A DNA stretch of 60,514 nucleotides. It comes from Massilia sp. HP4. GTDB taxonomy: Bacteria > Pseudomonadota > Gammaproteobacteria > Burkholderiales > Burkholderiaceae_D. This document shows positions 17,985 to 25,695 of this stretch, piece after piece. The notes under the pieces are model-generated. The model saw nothing but the letters and a program-made list of their open reading frames with translations, searched no databases and had not been told where the DNA came from. Location: positions 1 to 60,514 of the forward strand of contig NZ_STGG01000030.1 of assembly GCF_005222695.1 (NCBI RefSeq), read 5' to 3'. Numbering within the stretch: position 1 is the stretch's first letter; the number at the start of each line of letters is the position of its first letter. The translations under genes were made by a program, and so were the position numbers.

Positions 17985-18452
17985 ATGAAATGTCCCTTTT
18001 GCCAGCATGAAGAAACACAAGTCCTCGATACCCGCGTATCCGAGGAAGGGGATGCCATCCGGCGCCGGCGCCGCTGCGGCAAGTGCGACAAGCGCTTCAC
18101 GACCTATGAGCGTATTGAACTGTCGATGCCGATCATCGTCAAGAAGAATGGCAGCCGCACCGAGTTCGCTTCCTCCAAGCTGCGCGGCAGCCTGATGCTG
18201 GCGCTGAGAAAGCGCCCGGTGGCGGCCGAGGCGATCGACCGCGCCGTCGCCTCGATCGAGGAAAAGCTGCTGACCAGCGGCCGGCGCGAAGTCGAGAGCG
18301 TGCATGTCGGCGAGCTGGTGATGGAAGAGCTCAAGCGGCTCGACAAGATCGCCTATATCCGCTTCGCTTCCGTCTACAAGAATTTCGAGGACCTGGATTC
18401 CTTCCAGGCGGCGCTGGCCGAAGTCGGTCACCAGCGCAAGCTCGACAATTAA
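17985..18452 (+). CDS. nrdR: Transcriptional repressor NrdR
   Basis: 155 residues. N-terminal zinc ribbon with two Cys pairs (MKCPFC and [13 protein letters not shown]), then an ATP-cone (about 50-140: [20 protein letters not shown]). NrdR senses ATP/dATP and represses ribonucleotide reductase genes by binding NrdR boxes. It starts at 17985, because only from there does the protein align with the family. A short hairpin overlapping its stop (AACGG/CCGTT at 18451-18472) followed by TTTT may be a weak terminator. Confidence 0.97.
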   Translation: MKCPFCQHEETQVLDTRVSEEGDAIRRRRRCGKCDKRFTTYERIELSMPIIVKKNGSRTEFASSKLRGSLMLALRKRPVAAEAIDRAVASIEEKLLTSGRREVESVHVGELVMEELKRLDKIAYIRFASVYKNFEDLDSFQAALAEVGHQRKLDN

Positions 18453-18564
18453 CGGCGTTTCCAAGTTCCGTTTTTTGCCCGGCGCACGCTTGCGCCGACG
18501 CATGGGCGCATGAAGCCTGCCTGATAACTTCTCTGCTCGCACATCGTTAGCGGAAGGAGTGGTC

Positions 18565-19101
18565 ATGCAGGCGCATCGTCCTGGCATCCCCGGCGGCTTC
18601 ACCATGATCGAAGTCCTGGTGGCCTTGTTCGTGCTCGCGGTCGGCGTTGTCGGCGCCGGTGCGGCGCAACTGGCGGCGCAGCGCACGCGCCAGCAGGCGG
18701 CATTGAGCTCCGAAGCGGCGCTGCTGGCCGCCTCGCTGGCGGCGCGCATGCAGGCCAATGCGAACGTGGCCGGCCTGCCTGATGGCGCCAATCCCTATCT
18801 CTCGCTCGATTACGACGCGCTGGCCGACGGCCCGCCCGCGGCTGGCTCCCCGTGTTTCGGTTCGGGCGCCTGCGATCCATCGGCGCTGGCCGCCTTCGAC
18901 CTGCACGAGACGCGGCTGGCGGTGCACAGGGGCTTTCCCGCCGGGCGCATCGCGGTCTGCCGCGACGGGGCGCCATGGGATGAGTCGCTCAGCCGCTACC
19001 GGTGGGAATGCGGGGGCGAGGCCGGTGCGCCGGTGGCGATCAAGGTCGGCTGGCATGGCACGGCCGATGCGCCGGGCTACGTCTTGCTGGTGGCGCAATG
19101 A
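18565..19101 (+). CDS. pilV: Type IV pilus minor pilin PilV-like
   Basis: 178 residues from the ATG at 18565, five bases after GGAAGGAG; a GTG at 18559 would overlap that site. Class III/IV pilin leader: a short basic head, Gly just before FTMIEVLVALFVLAVGVVGAGAAQL, cleaved by PilD with N-methylation of Phe and Glu at +5. The C-terminal part has two Cys pairs typical of the family. Minor pilins prime pilus assembly and sit at the tip. It is the first gene of a tightly packed operon. Confidence 0.85.
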   Translation: MQAHRPGIPGGFTMIEVLVALFVLAVGVVGAGAAQLAAQRTRQQAALSSEAALLAASLAARMQANANVAGLPDGANPYLSLDYDALADGPPAAGSPCFGSGACDPSALAAFDLHETRLAVHRGFPAGRIAVCRDGAPWDESLSRYRWECGGEAGAPVAIKVGWHGTADAPGYVLLVAQ

Positions 19102-20048
19102 GCATCCGTCATCGCCGTGCGCGGCAGGCCGGCCTGACGATCGCCGAGCTGATGGTGGCGATGGCGCTCGGCCTGGCGGTGCTGCTGGCGGCAGGTTCGC
19201 TGCTGGTCACCAGTGTCCGTGCGCATGCCGCCGTCATGGAAGCGTCCGACATGGACGACAGCGCCCGCTATGCGATGGATGCGCTGGCGCGCGCGATACG
19301 GTTGGCGGCGCATGTCGATTGGGCGGCGCATCCCACGCCGGATCCGGCGGCACCGGCACGCCTGGCCGGACTGGATGCCAGCTCGCTTTCGCGCACCAGC
19401 CCCGGCATCGAGTCGCCCTTGCCCGACACCGCCAATGGTAGCGACGTGCTGGCACTGCGCTTTCCCGGCAGCGGTGCGCCGCCCGACGGCGATGGCGCGA
19501 CCCTGGACTGCGCCGGCTTCCCGGTGCACCGCGACGAGGAGGGCTGGAGCATCTTCTATGTGGCGCGCAATGCCCAGGGTGATGCCGAATTGCGCTGCAA
19601 GTACCGCGGCGCGAGCAGCTGGTCGTCGGACGCGGTGGCGGGGCGGGTCGAGAGCTTCCAGGTGCTGTATGGCTTCGATTCCGACGGCGACGGCGTCCCG
19701 AACCGCTATGTCAATGCGACCGAGCTGGCTGCGCTCGATGCCGCCCTGTTGCTGGTCGGCGCCACGCCAGAGGGAAGGGCGGCCGACCTTCGCAAACGCA
19801 CGCACTGGAAACGGATCGCGACGGTGCGGGTTGCCCTGCTGCTGCACGGCCCGCGCCTCGATGCGGGCGCGGGCGCCAGGGTGGTGTACGAGCTGTTCGG
19901 CCCGGACCATGGCGCCACGCACTCCGCAGGCGATCCCGGGACGCGGCTGGCCGCGTCTGCGCTCGATGCAGCGCTCGACGGGGGGCGCGAAGCGCGCATG
20001 CGCAAGGTCTATGGCGTGACCGTCGCGCTGCCCGTGGCGCCGGAATAA
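19098..20048 (+). CDS. pilW: Type IV pilus assembly protein PilW-like
   Basis: 316 residues. ATG at 19098 overlaps the pilV stop as ATGA. The leader GLTIAELMVAMALGLAVLLAAGSLL is a prepilin signal with Glu at +5 after the Gly cleavage site. The long globular domain and its DSDGDGVPNRYVN calcium-loop-like sequence resemble PilW/PulJ-type minor pilins. It probably forms part of the tip-priming complex with PilV and PilX. Confidence 0.85.
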   Translation: MSIRHRRARQAGLTIAELMVAMALGLAVLLAAGSLLVTSVRAHAAVMEASDMDDSARYAMDALARAIRLAAHVDWAAHPTPDPAAPARLAGLDASSLSRTSPGIESPLPDTANGSDVLALRFPGSGAPPDGDGATLDCAGFPVHRDEEGWSIFYVARNAQGDAELRCKYRGASSWSSDAVAGRVESFQVLYGFDSDGDGVPNRYVNATELAALDAALLLVGATPEGRAADLRKRTHWKRIATVRVALLLHGPRLDAGAGARVVYELFGPDHGATHSAGDPGTRLAASALDAALDGGREARMRKVYGVTVALPVAPE

Positions 20049-20055
20049 GCTTCGC

Positions 20056-20736
20056 ATGCGCGGCATTCATACAACTGCATCCCGTCGGCGGGAAGGCGGC
20101 ATCGCGCTGCTGACCGCCCTGGTGCTGATGCTGGCGGTGCTCATGACCGGCATCGCCTCCACCCGCGGCGCCTTGCAGGGCGCCCGGGCCGCCGCGCATG
20201 AACGGGATCGGATGCTGGCGCTGCAGATGGCCGGCGCTGCCCTGCACGATGCCGAGCAGGACATCGAAGGCGGCGCGGAGCCCGGTTCGGCGCGCGCCAA
20301 CGCCATCGCCGGCGGCAGCGCCGATGCCTTCGTCGCCGGCTGTGGCGGCGCAAGACCCTACAACGGCTTGTGCATCCACGAAACCGATCCGGTGCGGCTG
20401 GCCGAGCTGCTGCTCGACGACGACGGCCCCGCGGTGTTGTTCGGCAGCTTTACCGGCGCCAGCATGCCGGGCGGCGAGGGCGCGTTGCCGCTTGAGGCGC
20501 CACGCTACCTGATCGAGCTGATGCCGGCCTCGCCCGATGGCCAGCTGTACCGGATCACGGCGCGCGGCGCGGGCAGCATGCCGGGGACGCATGCTGCGCT
20601 GCAAGCTTATTACCGCAAGCCGCCTGGCGGCGCGCCGGGCCGGCGCATCGGTTGGCGCGAACTGGGGAACTGGAGCGAGCTGGCGGCCGCATCCGATTTT
20701 GTCATCTCAGGAAAGGGAGCACATGAGACGCGGTGA
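20056..20736 (+). CDS. pilX: Type IV pilus minor pilin PilX-like
   Basis: 226 residues, starting 7 bp after pilW. It has an N-terminal basic stretch, GGIALLTALVLMLAVLMTGIAST (a prepilin-like helix lacking the usual +5 Glu, as in PilX/GspK proteins) and a PilX-type body. Its end overlaps the next gene by 14 bp. Usually pilY1 follows pilX; here it does not. Confidence 0.8.
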   Translation: MRGIHTTASRRREGGIALLTALVLMLAVLMTGIASTRGALQGARAAAHERDRMLALQMAGAALHDAEQDIEGGAEPGSARANAIAGGSADAFVAGCGGARPYNGLCIHETDPVRLAELLLDDDGPAVLFGSFTGASMPGGEGALPLEAPRYLIELMPASPDGQLYRITARGAGSMPGTHAALQAYYRKPPGGAPGRRIGWRELGNWSELAAASDFVISGKGAHETR

Positions 20737-21172
20737 TGGATTCACGCTGATCGAGCTGCTGGCCGTGCTGGCGATCCTGGGTATCCTGGCCGCGCTCGTC
20801 TATCCCTCGTACACGCAACAGATCGTCAAGGCGCGTCGCCTCGAAGCCCAGTTGGCGCTGCTCGACGCCATGCAGCGCCAGGAACAATACCGCGCGCTGC
20901 ATCACGCCTATCTCGCCTTCTCGATCGACGCGAGCGATGCCGACACCGGACAGTTCCCGACCTGGAGCGGCAACAGTGCCGCTGCCAGCGCCTATGAGCT
21001 GGACGGCTATGCCTGTCCGGGCCAGGACATCTCGCAATGCATCGAGCTGCGCGCGCAGCCCGGGACGGCCAATGTGGATGCCGCTTTCGCCGATCCCGAC
21101 TGCGGCGCCCTGACGATCGACAGCACGGGCCGGCAAACGGCCAGCGGCTCTTCTCCACGCTGCTGGCCGTGA
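20723..21172 (+). CDS. pilE: PilE-like type IV pilin
   Basis: 149 residues from the ATG at 20723 with AAGGGAG just upstream. Canonical prepilin leader: MRRGDG cleaved before FTLIELLAVLAILGILAALVYPSY. Globular domain has two C-terminal Cys pairs. It matches the PilE minor pilin that ends fimT-pilVWXY1-E operons. It could also be another minor pilin; the assignment rests on leader, size and position. Confidence 0.82.
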   Translation: MRRGDGFTLIELLAVLAILGILAALVYPSYTQQIVKARRLEAQLALLDAMQRQEQYRALHHAYLAFSIDASDADTGQFPTWSGNSAAASAYELDGYACPGQDISQCIELRAQPGTANVDAAFADPDCGALTIDSTGRQTASGSSPRCWP

Positions 21173-21180
21173 GCTTGGCA

Positions 21181-21750
21181 ATGAGTTCGCGAATCAGGCA
21201 GCGCCGTTGCGCCGGCCTGTCCCTGGCCGAGCTGGTGGTGGTGCTGGGCGTGGTCGCGGTAACGGCGGCGGTGGCCGCCCCCAACCTGAACGATTTGGTG
21301 CGCGGCCAGCAACTGCGCACCGCATCGGGCGACCTGCATGGTGCGATCCAGCTGACCCGTTCGCAGGCGATCGCGCGCAACGAGCGGGTCAAGCTCACGC
21401 CCAACGACGAGGCGGGCCGCGACTGGTCGCGCGGCTGGACCGTCTACGTCGACCGCGACAACGATCGGCAACCGGGCGGGGACGACGAGATCCTGGCCGT
21501 GCATCCCCCGCTGCCGCAAGGCATGCAGGTCAGCTATTCCTTCACCAGCCCTGCGCCGCCGCAATACATCGCCTACAATGGCGCGGGACGCAGTTGCAGC
21601 GATACGAACAGCGCCGCATCGCGCCTCGGCACGCTGTCGCTATTCCATGGCGGCAGGGTGCGCCGTATTAAAATCAATATGCTCGGGCGGGCACGCCTGT
21701 GCGACCCCGCCCGCGATGACGGGTGCGACGGCGCCGCCGCGCCGCCCTGA
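21181..21750 (+). CDS. fimT: FimT/GspH-family pseudopilin
   Basis: 189 residues from the ATG at 21181; a GTG at 21169 overlapping the pilE stop as GTGA is an alternative. Leader GLSLAELVVVLGVVAVTAAVAAPNL has Glu at +5. The following LVRGQQLRTASGDLHGAIQLTRSQAIARNERV is the GspH/FimT pattern. FimT-type minor pilins initiate pilus assembly and in some species bind DNA for uptake. In most relatives fimT heads the operon; here it is last and runs into ribD with a 23-bp gap. Confidence 0.82.
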   Translation: MSSRIRQRRCAGLSLAELVVVLGVVAVTAAVAAPNLNDLVRGQQLRTASGDLHGAIQLTRSQAIARNERVKLTPNDEAGRDWSRGWTVYVDRDNDRQPGGDDEILAVHPPLPQGMQVSYSFTSPAPPQYIAYNGAGRSCSDTNSAASRLGTLSLFHGGRVRRIKINMLGRARLCDPARDDGCDGAAAPP

Positions 21751-21773
21751 AACGAGAGCAAGGTGACGACCGC

Positions 21774-22904
21774 ATGACGACTAGCACGACGAACTACAGC
21801 GAACTGATCCTGAACGACACCGACGGCATGGCCCTGGCCCTAGATTGGGCGGCGCGCGGCATGTACATCACCGCGCCGAACCCGCGCATCGGCTGCGTGA
21901 TCGTCAAGGACGGCATCGTGATCGGCGCCGGCCACACCCAGCCGGCCGGCCAGGCGCACGCCGAGATCCAGGCGTTGCGCGACGCCGCCCAACGCGGCAA
22001 CGACGTGCGCGGCGCCACCGCCTACGTCACCCTGGAGCCGTGCAGCCACCACGGGCGCACGCCGCCATGCTCCGACGCCCTGGTGCAGGCCGGGTTGAAG
22101 CGGGTCGTGGCAGCCATGGTCGACCCGAATCCGCTGGTGGCCGGCCGCGGCCTGGCCCAGCTGGAAAGTGCCGGCATCGAGGTCAAGGCGGGCATCCTGT
22201 CCGAAGCCGCGCAAGAACTGAATATCGGCTTCTTCTCGCGCATGGTGCGCGGCCTGCCGTGGGTACGCCTGAAGGTCGCGGCCAGCCTGGACGGCGCCAC
22301 CGCGCTGGCGGGCGGCGAGAGCCAGTGGATCACGGGAGAACAGGCGCGCGCCGACGGCCACGCCTGGCGCGCCCGCGCCAGCGCGATCGTGACCGGCATC
22401 GGCACCGTCAAGGCCGACAATCCGCAACTGACGGTGCGCGGCGTCGACACGCCGCTGCAGCCGCGCCGCGTAATCGTCGACAGCCGCCTCGAGATCGATC
22501 TCGATTCCCGCATCCTGCAAGGCGAGCCTTGCTGGATCGTGGGAGCTATCGATAACCCGGAACAAGCCGCCGCATTGAAAGCCGCCGGCCACGAGGTGAT
22601 CATGCTGCCGAACGCGCACGGCAAGGTCGACCTGCCGGCCCTGATGCGCGAGCTGGGCCGGCGCGAGATCAATGAGGTGCACGTCGAAGCGGGCGCCAGG
22701 CTGAACGCCTCGATGGTGCGCGAAGGCTGCGTCGACGAACTACTCGCCTACCTGGCGCCGAGCCTGATCGGGCCGGGGCAGGGCATGTTCGACCTGCCCG
22801 CGCTCGAACGCCTGGCCGAGCGCCGCCAGCTGCGTTTCCACGACGTGGCGCGCGTGGGCGACGACCTGCGCATCCTGGCCCGCTTCGTCGAGCCGGCCAA
22901 CTGA
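21774..22904 (+). CDS. ribD: Bifunctional riboflavin deaminase/reductase RibD
   Basis: 376 residues from the ATG at 21774. N-terminal zinc deaminase (HAEIQAL, PCSHHGRTPPC) and C-terminal NADPH reductase (ITGEQARADGHAWRARASAI, TGIGTVKADNPQLTVR, EAGARLNAS). It carries out the second and third steps of riboflavin synthesis. It starts 23 bp after fimT, so the pilin transcript may read into it, and is followed by ribE after 32 bp. Confidence 0.97.
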   Translation: MTTSTTNYSELILNDTDGMALALDWAARGMYITAPNPRIGCVIVKDGIVIGAGHTQPAGQAHAEIQALRDAAQRGNDVRGATAYVTLEPCSHHGRTPPCSDALVQAGLKRVVAAMVDPNPLVAGRGLAQLESAGIEVKAGILSEAAQELNIGFFSRMVRGLPWVRLKVAASLDGATALAGGESQWITGEQARADGHAWRARASAIVTGIGTVKADNPQLTVRGVDTPLQPRRVIVDSRLEIDLDSRILQGEPCWIVGAIDNPEQAAALKAAGHEVIMLPNAHGKVDLPALMRELGRREINEVHVEAGARLNASMVREGCVDELLAYLAPSLIGPGQGMFDLPALERLAERRQLRFHDVARVGDDLRILARFVEPAN

Positions 22905-22936
22905 CACTGAACTAGACACCAACACGAAGGAATCCC

Positions 22937-23563
22937 ATGTTTACTGGAATCGTCGCCGCCGTCGGCAACATCACTTCCGTCTCGCCACTGGCGGGCGGCC
23001 TGGAGGCCGGCGTGCGCCTGGTCGTCGACGCCGGCCCGCTGCCGCTGGCCGATGTTGGCCTGGGCGACTCGATCGCCATCAACGGCGCCTGCATGACCGT
23101 GGTCGAGAAGACCGACAAGGCGTTCACGGTCGACGTCTCGCGCGAGAGCCTGAACAAGACGGTGGGCCTGGAAGCCCAGGGGGAAGTCAATCTCGAGAAA
23201 GCGCTGACCCTGGCCGAACGTTTGGGCGGCCACCTGGTCTCGGGCCATGTCGATGGCCTGGGCAAGGTGCACAGCTTCGAGCCGGTCGGCGAGTCGTTCG
23301 AGCTGGTCATCGACGCGCCCCACGAGCTGGGCAAATTTTTGGCATATAAGGGCTCGGTCGTGGTCAACGGCGTGTCGCTCACCGTCAACCGGGTCGAGGA
23401 CCTGGAAGCCGATGGCAGCAAGGTTTGCCGCTTCTCGATCAACCTGATCCCGCACACGATCGAGGTCACCACCCTCAAGCACCTGGCGGCCGGCTCGAAG
23501 GTCAATCTCGAAATCGACCTGATCGCGCGCTACGTCGAGCGCATGCTGTCGGCCGCGCGCTGA
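22937..23563 (+). CDS. ribE: Riboflavin synthase alpha subunit
   Basis: 208 residues beginning MFTGIV, with two lumazine-binding repeats (NGACMTVVEKTDKAFTVDVSRE and NGVSLTVNRVED) and GHVDGLG. It dismutates two 6,7-dimethyl-8-ribityllumazine to riboflavin. It lies in the ribDE pair; its substrate-supplying partners ribB and ribH are over 10 kb downstream. Its stop abuts the convergent DUF3325 gene (3 bp). Confidence 0.97.
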   Translation: MFTGIVAAVGNITSVSPLAGGLEAGVRLVVDAGPLPLADVGLGDSIAINGACMTVVEKTDKAFTVDVSRESLNKTVGLEAQGEVNLEKALTLAERLGGHLVSGHVDGLGKVHSFEPVGESFELVIDAPHELGKFLAYKGSVVVNGVSLTVNRVEDLEADGSKVCRFSINLIPHTIEVTTLKHLAAGSKVNLEIDLIARYVERMLSAAR

Positions 23564-23566
23564 CGC

Positions 23567-23851
23567 CTAGCGGCCCCTGTTGCGCCAGCTGAGGGTGAAG
23601 GCGACGGCGATGGCCGCCGCCGAGATCAGCACCGCCCACAGCAGGCTGCCAAAGCTGGCGCCATCGCGCCAGACGCACAGCGTATAGGCCAGGCCCAGCA
23701 GGCAAAGGCCGGCGGGCCGCAGCCAGCGCGGCGCCGCGGCGCGCCCAGGACCGCCAATCACCTGATCCCAGTGATCGGGCATCGCCAGCGCCAGGCAGGC
23801 GAAGCCGCCATAGCTGGCCAGGCAGGCCGCCAGCAGCAACACGGCCGTCAT
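23567..23851 (-). CDS. DUF3325-type small membrane protein of iron-uptake operon
   Basis: 94 residues, three predicted transmembrane helices. The ATG at 23851 overlaps the PepSY gene stop as ATGA. Resembles the DUF3325 family, found almost only in TonB-receptor/DUF3649/PepSY operons. Its biochemical role is unknown; an accessory role in inner-membrane handling of the imported ferric ligand is inferred from context. Confidence 0.75.
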   Translation of the reverse strand: MTAVLLLAACLASYGGFACLALAMPDHWDQVIGGPGRAAAPRWLRPAGLCLLGLAYTLCVWRDGASFGSLLWAVLISAAAIAVAFTLSWRNRGR

Positions 23852-25413
23852 GCCCGCACCTCTGCCTGCAGCGCGCCGGCCCGGACCGGCCTGGCCGCCA
23901 GCTTGCGCGCACTCCACGCCGCCATCACGGCCAGCGCCAGCAGCATCAGGTCGACGCCGGCCACCGCCCACTTCCCATCCATCAGCGCCCGCAGCGGATG
24001 GTCGCCCGTGGTGAGCGCATTGAGCAGCACGCAGCTTGCTGCCAGCACGCACACCGCCCAGGCCTGCTCGCGCCAGGCCGCCACGCCGCGCCACCAGGCG
24101 TGGGCGAAGGTGGCGCTCCAGGCCAGGTAGAACATCCAGGCTTCGAGCGCGGCGCGGTCCTCGCCGGCCAGGCCGTGCGCAGGCGGCAGCAGCCGGTTGG
24201 CGGCCAGGAAGGCCAGCGTGGCGACGACGATCCCGGTGACGCTGCCAACGGTCAAGCCTTCCACCACGCGCACGCCCGCCAGCCCCCTGGCGGTGTGCCG
24301 CGCGCGGCGCGCCTCGAGCCAGAACAGGAACCCCGTGGCGATCAGCATGCAGCCGGCCAGCCCCGCCACGAAATACAGCCAGCGCAGCGTCCAATGCTCG
24401 AACTGGATGAAGTGGATGCCCGAGATGAAGCGCTGCGCCGACATCACGGGCGCCGCCTGGAAGCGGTGCAGCACCTCGCCGCTGGCCGCGTCGAAGAAGA
24501 TCTGGTCGACGTTCATGGTGACCTCGCGCGCATAGGAGCGGCGCAGTTCGACATAGCTGTTGGCATCGCCAGGATGCCAGACGCGCACGAAATAGGGCGC
24601 GGTACCGCCCCATTCGCGCCGCGCCACGTTGGCCATCGCATCGAGCGAGGCCAGCTCGCCCGGGGCGTTCGCCTTCGGCCGGCTGTACTTGCCGTAGGCA
24701 TCGGCGAAGAACTCGGCCTTGGCCTGCTTGCCTTCGCCATAGGCGCCCGAATACGCCTGTGGAAAGTAGATCATCATGAAGATGACCATGCCCGAGAGCG
24801 TGATGACGAAGTGGAAGGGCAGGCCCAGCACGCCGACCAGGTTGTGCAGGTCCAGGCTGCTGCGCTGCAGGGACTTGCGCGGCCGGAAGGTGAAGAACTG
24901 GACGAAGATCTTGCGGTGGATGATCACGCCCGAGACCAGCAACAGCAGCATGGCCATCGCGGCCACGCCGACGATCCACTTGCCGATTTCCATCCACTGC
25001 AGGTGCAGGCCGTAGTGGAAGGGGAAGAAGAAGCCGCTGCCGCCCAGCGTGCCTTGCGGAGGCAGGAAGGTATGCTGCTGCGGGTCCATCTGGCGCGATG
25101 CAGGCTCGTCACCGCCTGCCTTGTACGTGAAGCGCAGCACCGGCGTGCGTTCGGTCGGCAGGTCGACCCGCCATTGGCTGGCGCCGGCCGGCACCGCCGG
25201 CAGCACGGCGCGCGCGACGCTGTCGAGCGAGAGCGGGGCGGTGGCGGGGGCGATGGTGGGCGAGATGCGAGTGGCCGGCATCATCCAGCGATCGATCTCG
25301 CGGTCGAACACGCTCAAGGTGCCCATCCAGAACACGGCGAACAGCACGCTGCCCAGCACGACGCCGGCCCAGGTATGGAGCCAGGCCATCGATTTGCGGA
25401 AGGTGTCTTCCAT
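23848..25413 (-). CDS. PepSY-associated TM protein (putative siderophore-iron reductase)
   Basis: 521 residues with transmembrane helices near 12-34, 150-172, 200-222, 345-368 and several more at the C-terminus. PepSY-TM pattern: LHTWAGVVLGSVLFAVFWMGTL at the start, a large periplasmic PepSY domain, SLDLHNLVGVLGLPFHFVITLSGM, and histidines that could bind haem. FoxB/PiuB relatives reduce ferric siderophores in the periplasm. It starts 10 bp after the DUF3649 gene, in the Fur-controlled operon. The reductase role is inference. Confidence 0.85.
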   Translation of the reverse strand: MEDTFRKSMAWLHTWAGVVLGSVLFAVFWMGTLSVFDREIDRWMMPATRISPTIAPATAPLSLDSVARAVLPAVPAGASQWRVDLPTERTPVLRFTYKAGGDEPASRQMDPQQHTFLPPQGTLGGSGFFFPFHYGLHLQWMEIGKWIVGVAAMAMLLLLVSGVIIHRKIFVQFFTFRPRKSLQRSSLDLHNLVGVLGLPFHFVITLSGMVIFMMIYFPQAYSGAYGEGKQAKAEFFADAYGKYSRPKANAPGELASLDAMANVARREWGGTAPYFVRVWHPGDANSYVELRRSYAREVTMNVDQIFFDAASGEVLHRFQAAPVMSAQRFISGIHFIQFEHWTLRWLYFVAGLAGCMLIATGFLFWLEARRARHTARGLAGVRVVEGLTVGSVTGIVVATLAFLAANRLLPPAHGLAGEDRAALEAWMFYLAWSATFAHAWWRGVAAWREQAWAVCVLAASCVLLNALTTGDHPLRALMDGKWAVAGVDLMLLALAVMAAWSARKLAARPVRAGALQAEVRA

Positions 25414-25422
25414 ATTATCTTC

Positions 25423-25695
25423 CTAGCCCGTCAGCTGGATGAGGGCGGCCATCAGCAGCGCCCCTGCCGCCAACACGCCCCACAGCCGCGCGGCGCTGCG
25501 CACGCCGAAGGCCCAGACCAGCAGCACGAGATAGAACACGAAGCCCAGCATCGACGACAGCGCCACCGCTTCCGAGCGCGCCATGCCAAGGCGCGCCAGC
25601 ACGGCGCCGGCCGCGATCACCGTCAATGCGGTCAGCAGGTAGCCGCCGCCCACCGCGCCGACGGTTCGCAGGCCGCGCTCAGAAGCCGAGCGCAT
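25423..25695 (-). CDS. DUF3649-type iron-uptake protein
   Basis: 90 residues; start ATG at 25695 overlaps the receptor gene by 17 bp. Two to three hydrophobic helices (about 20-38, 45-62, 70-88). Matches DUF3649 in size, topology and neighbours; this family sits between TonB receptors and PepSY proteins. Function unknown. Confidence 0.75.
   Translation of the reverse strand: MRSASERGLRTVGAVGGGYLLTALTVIAAGAVLARLGMARSEAVALSSMLGFVFYLVLLVWAFGVRSAARLWGVLAAGALLMAALIQLTG

Noticed and set aside
18480..18497. Hairpin CGGCGC/GCGCCG before pilV as terminator
   Set aside because: Only 6 bp and no T-tract on either strand.
16464..18791. Long antisense frame across glyA and nrdR
   Set aside because: Covers two conserved genes in full; its translation has no recognisable protein features.
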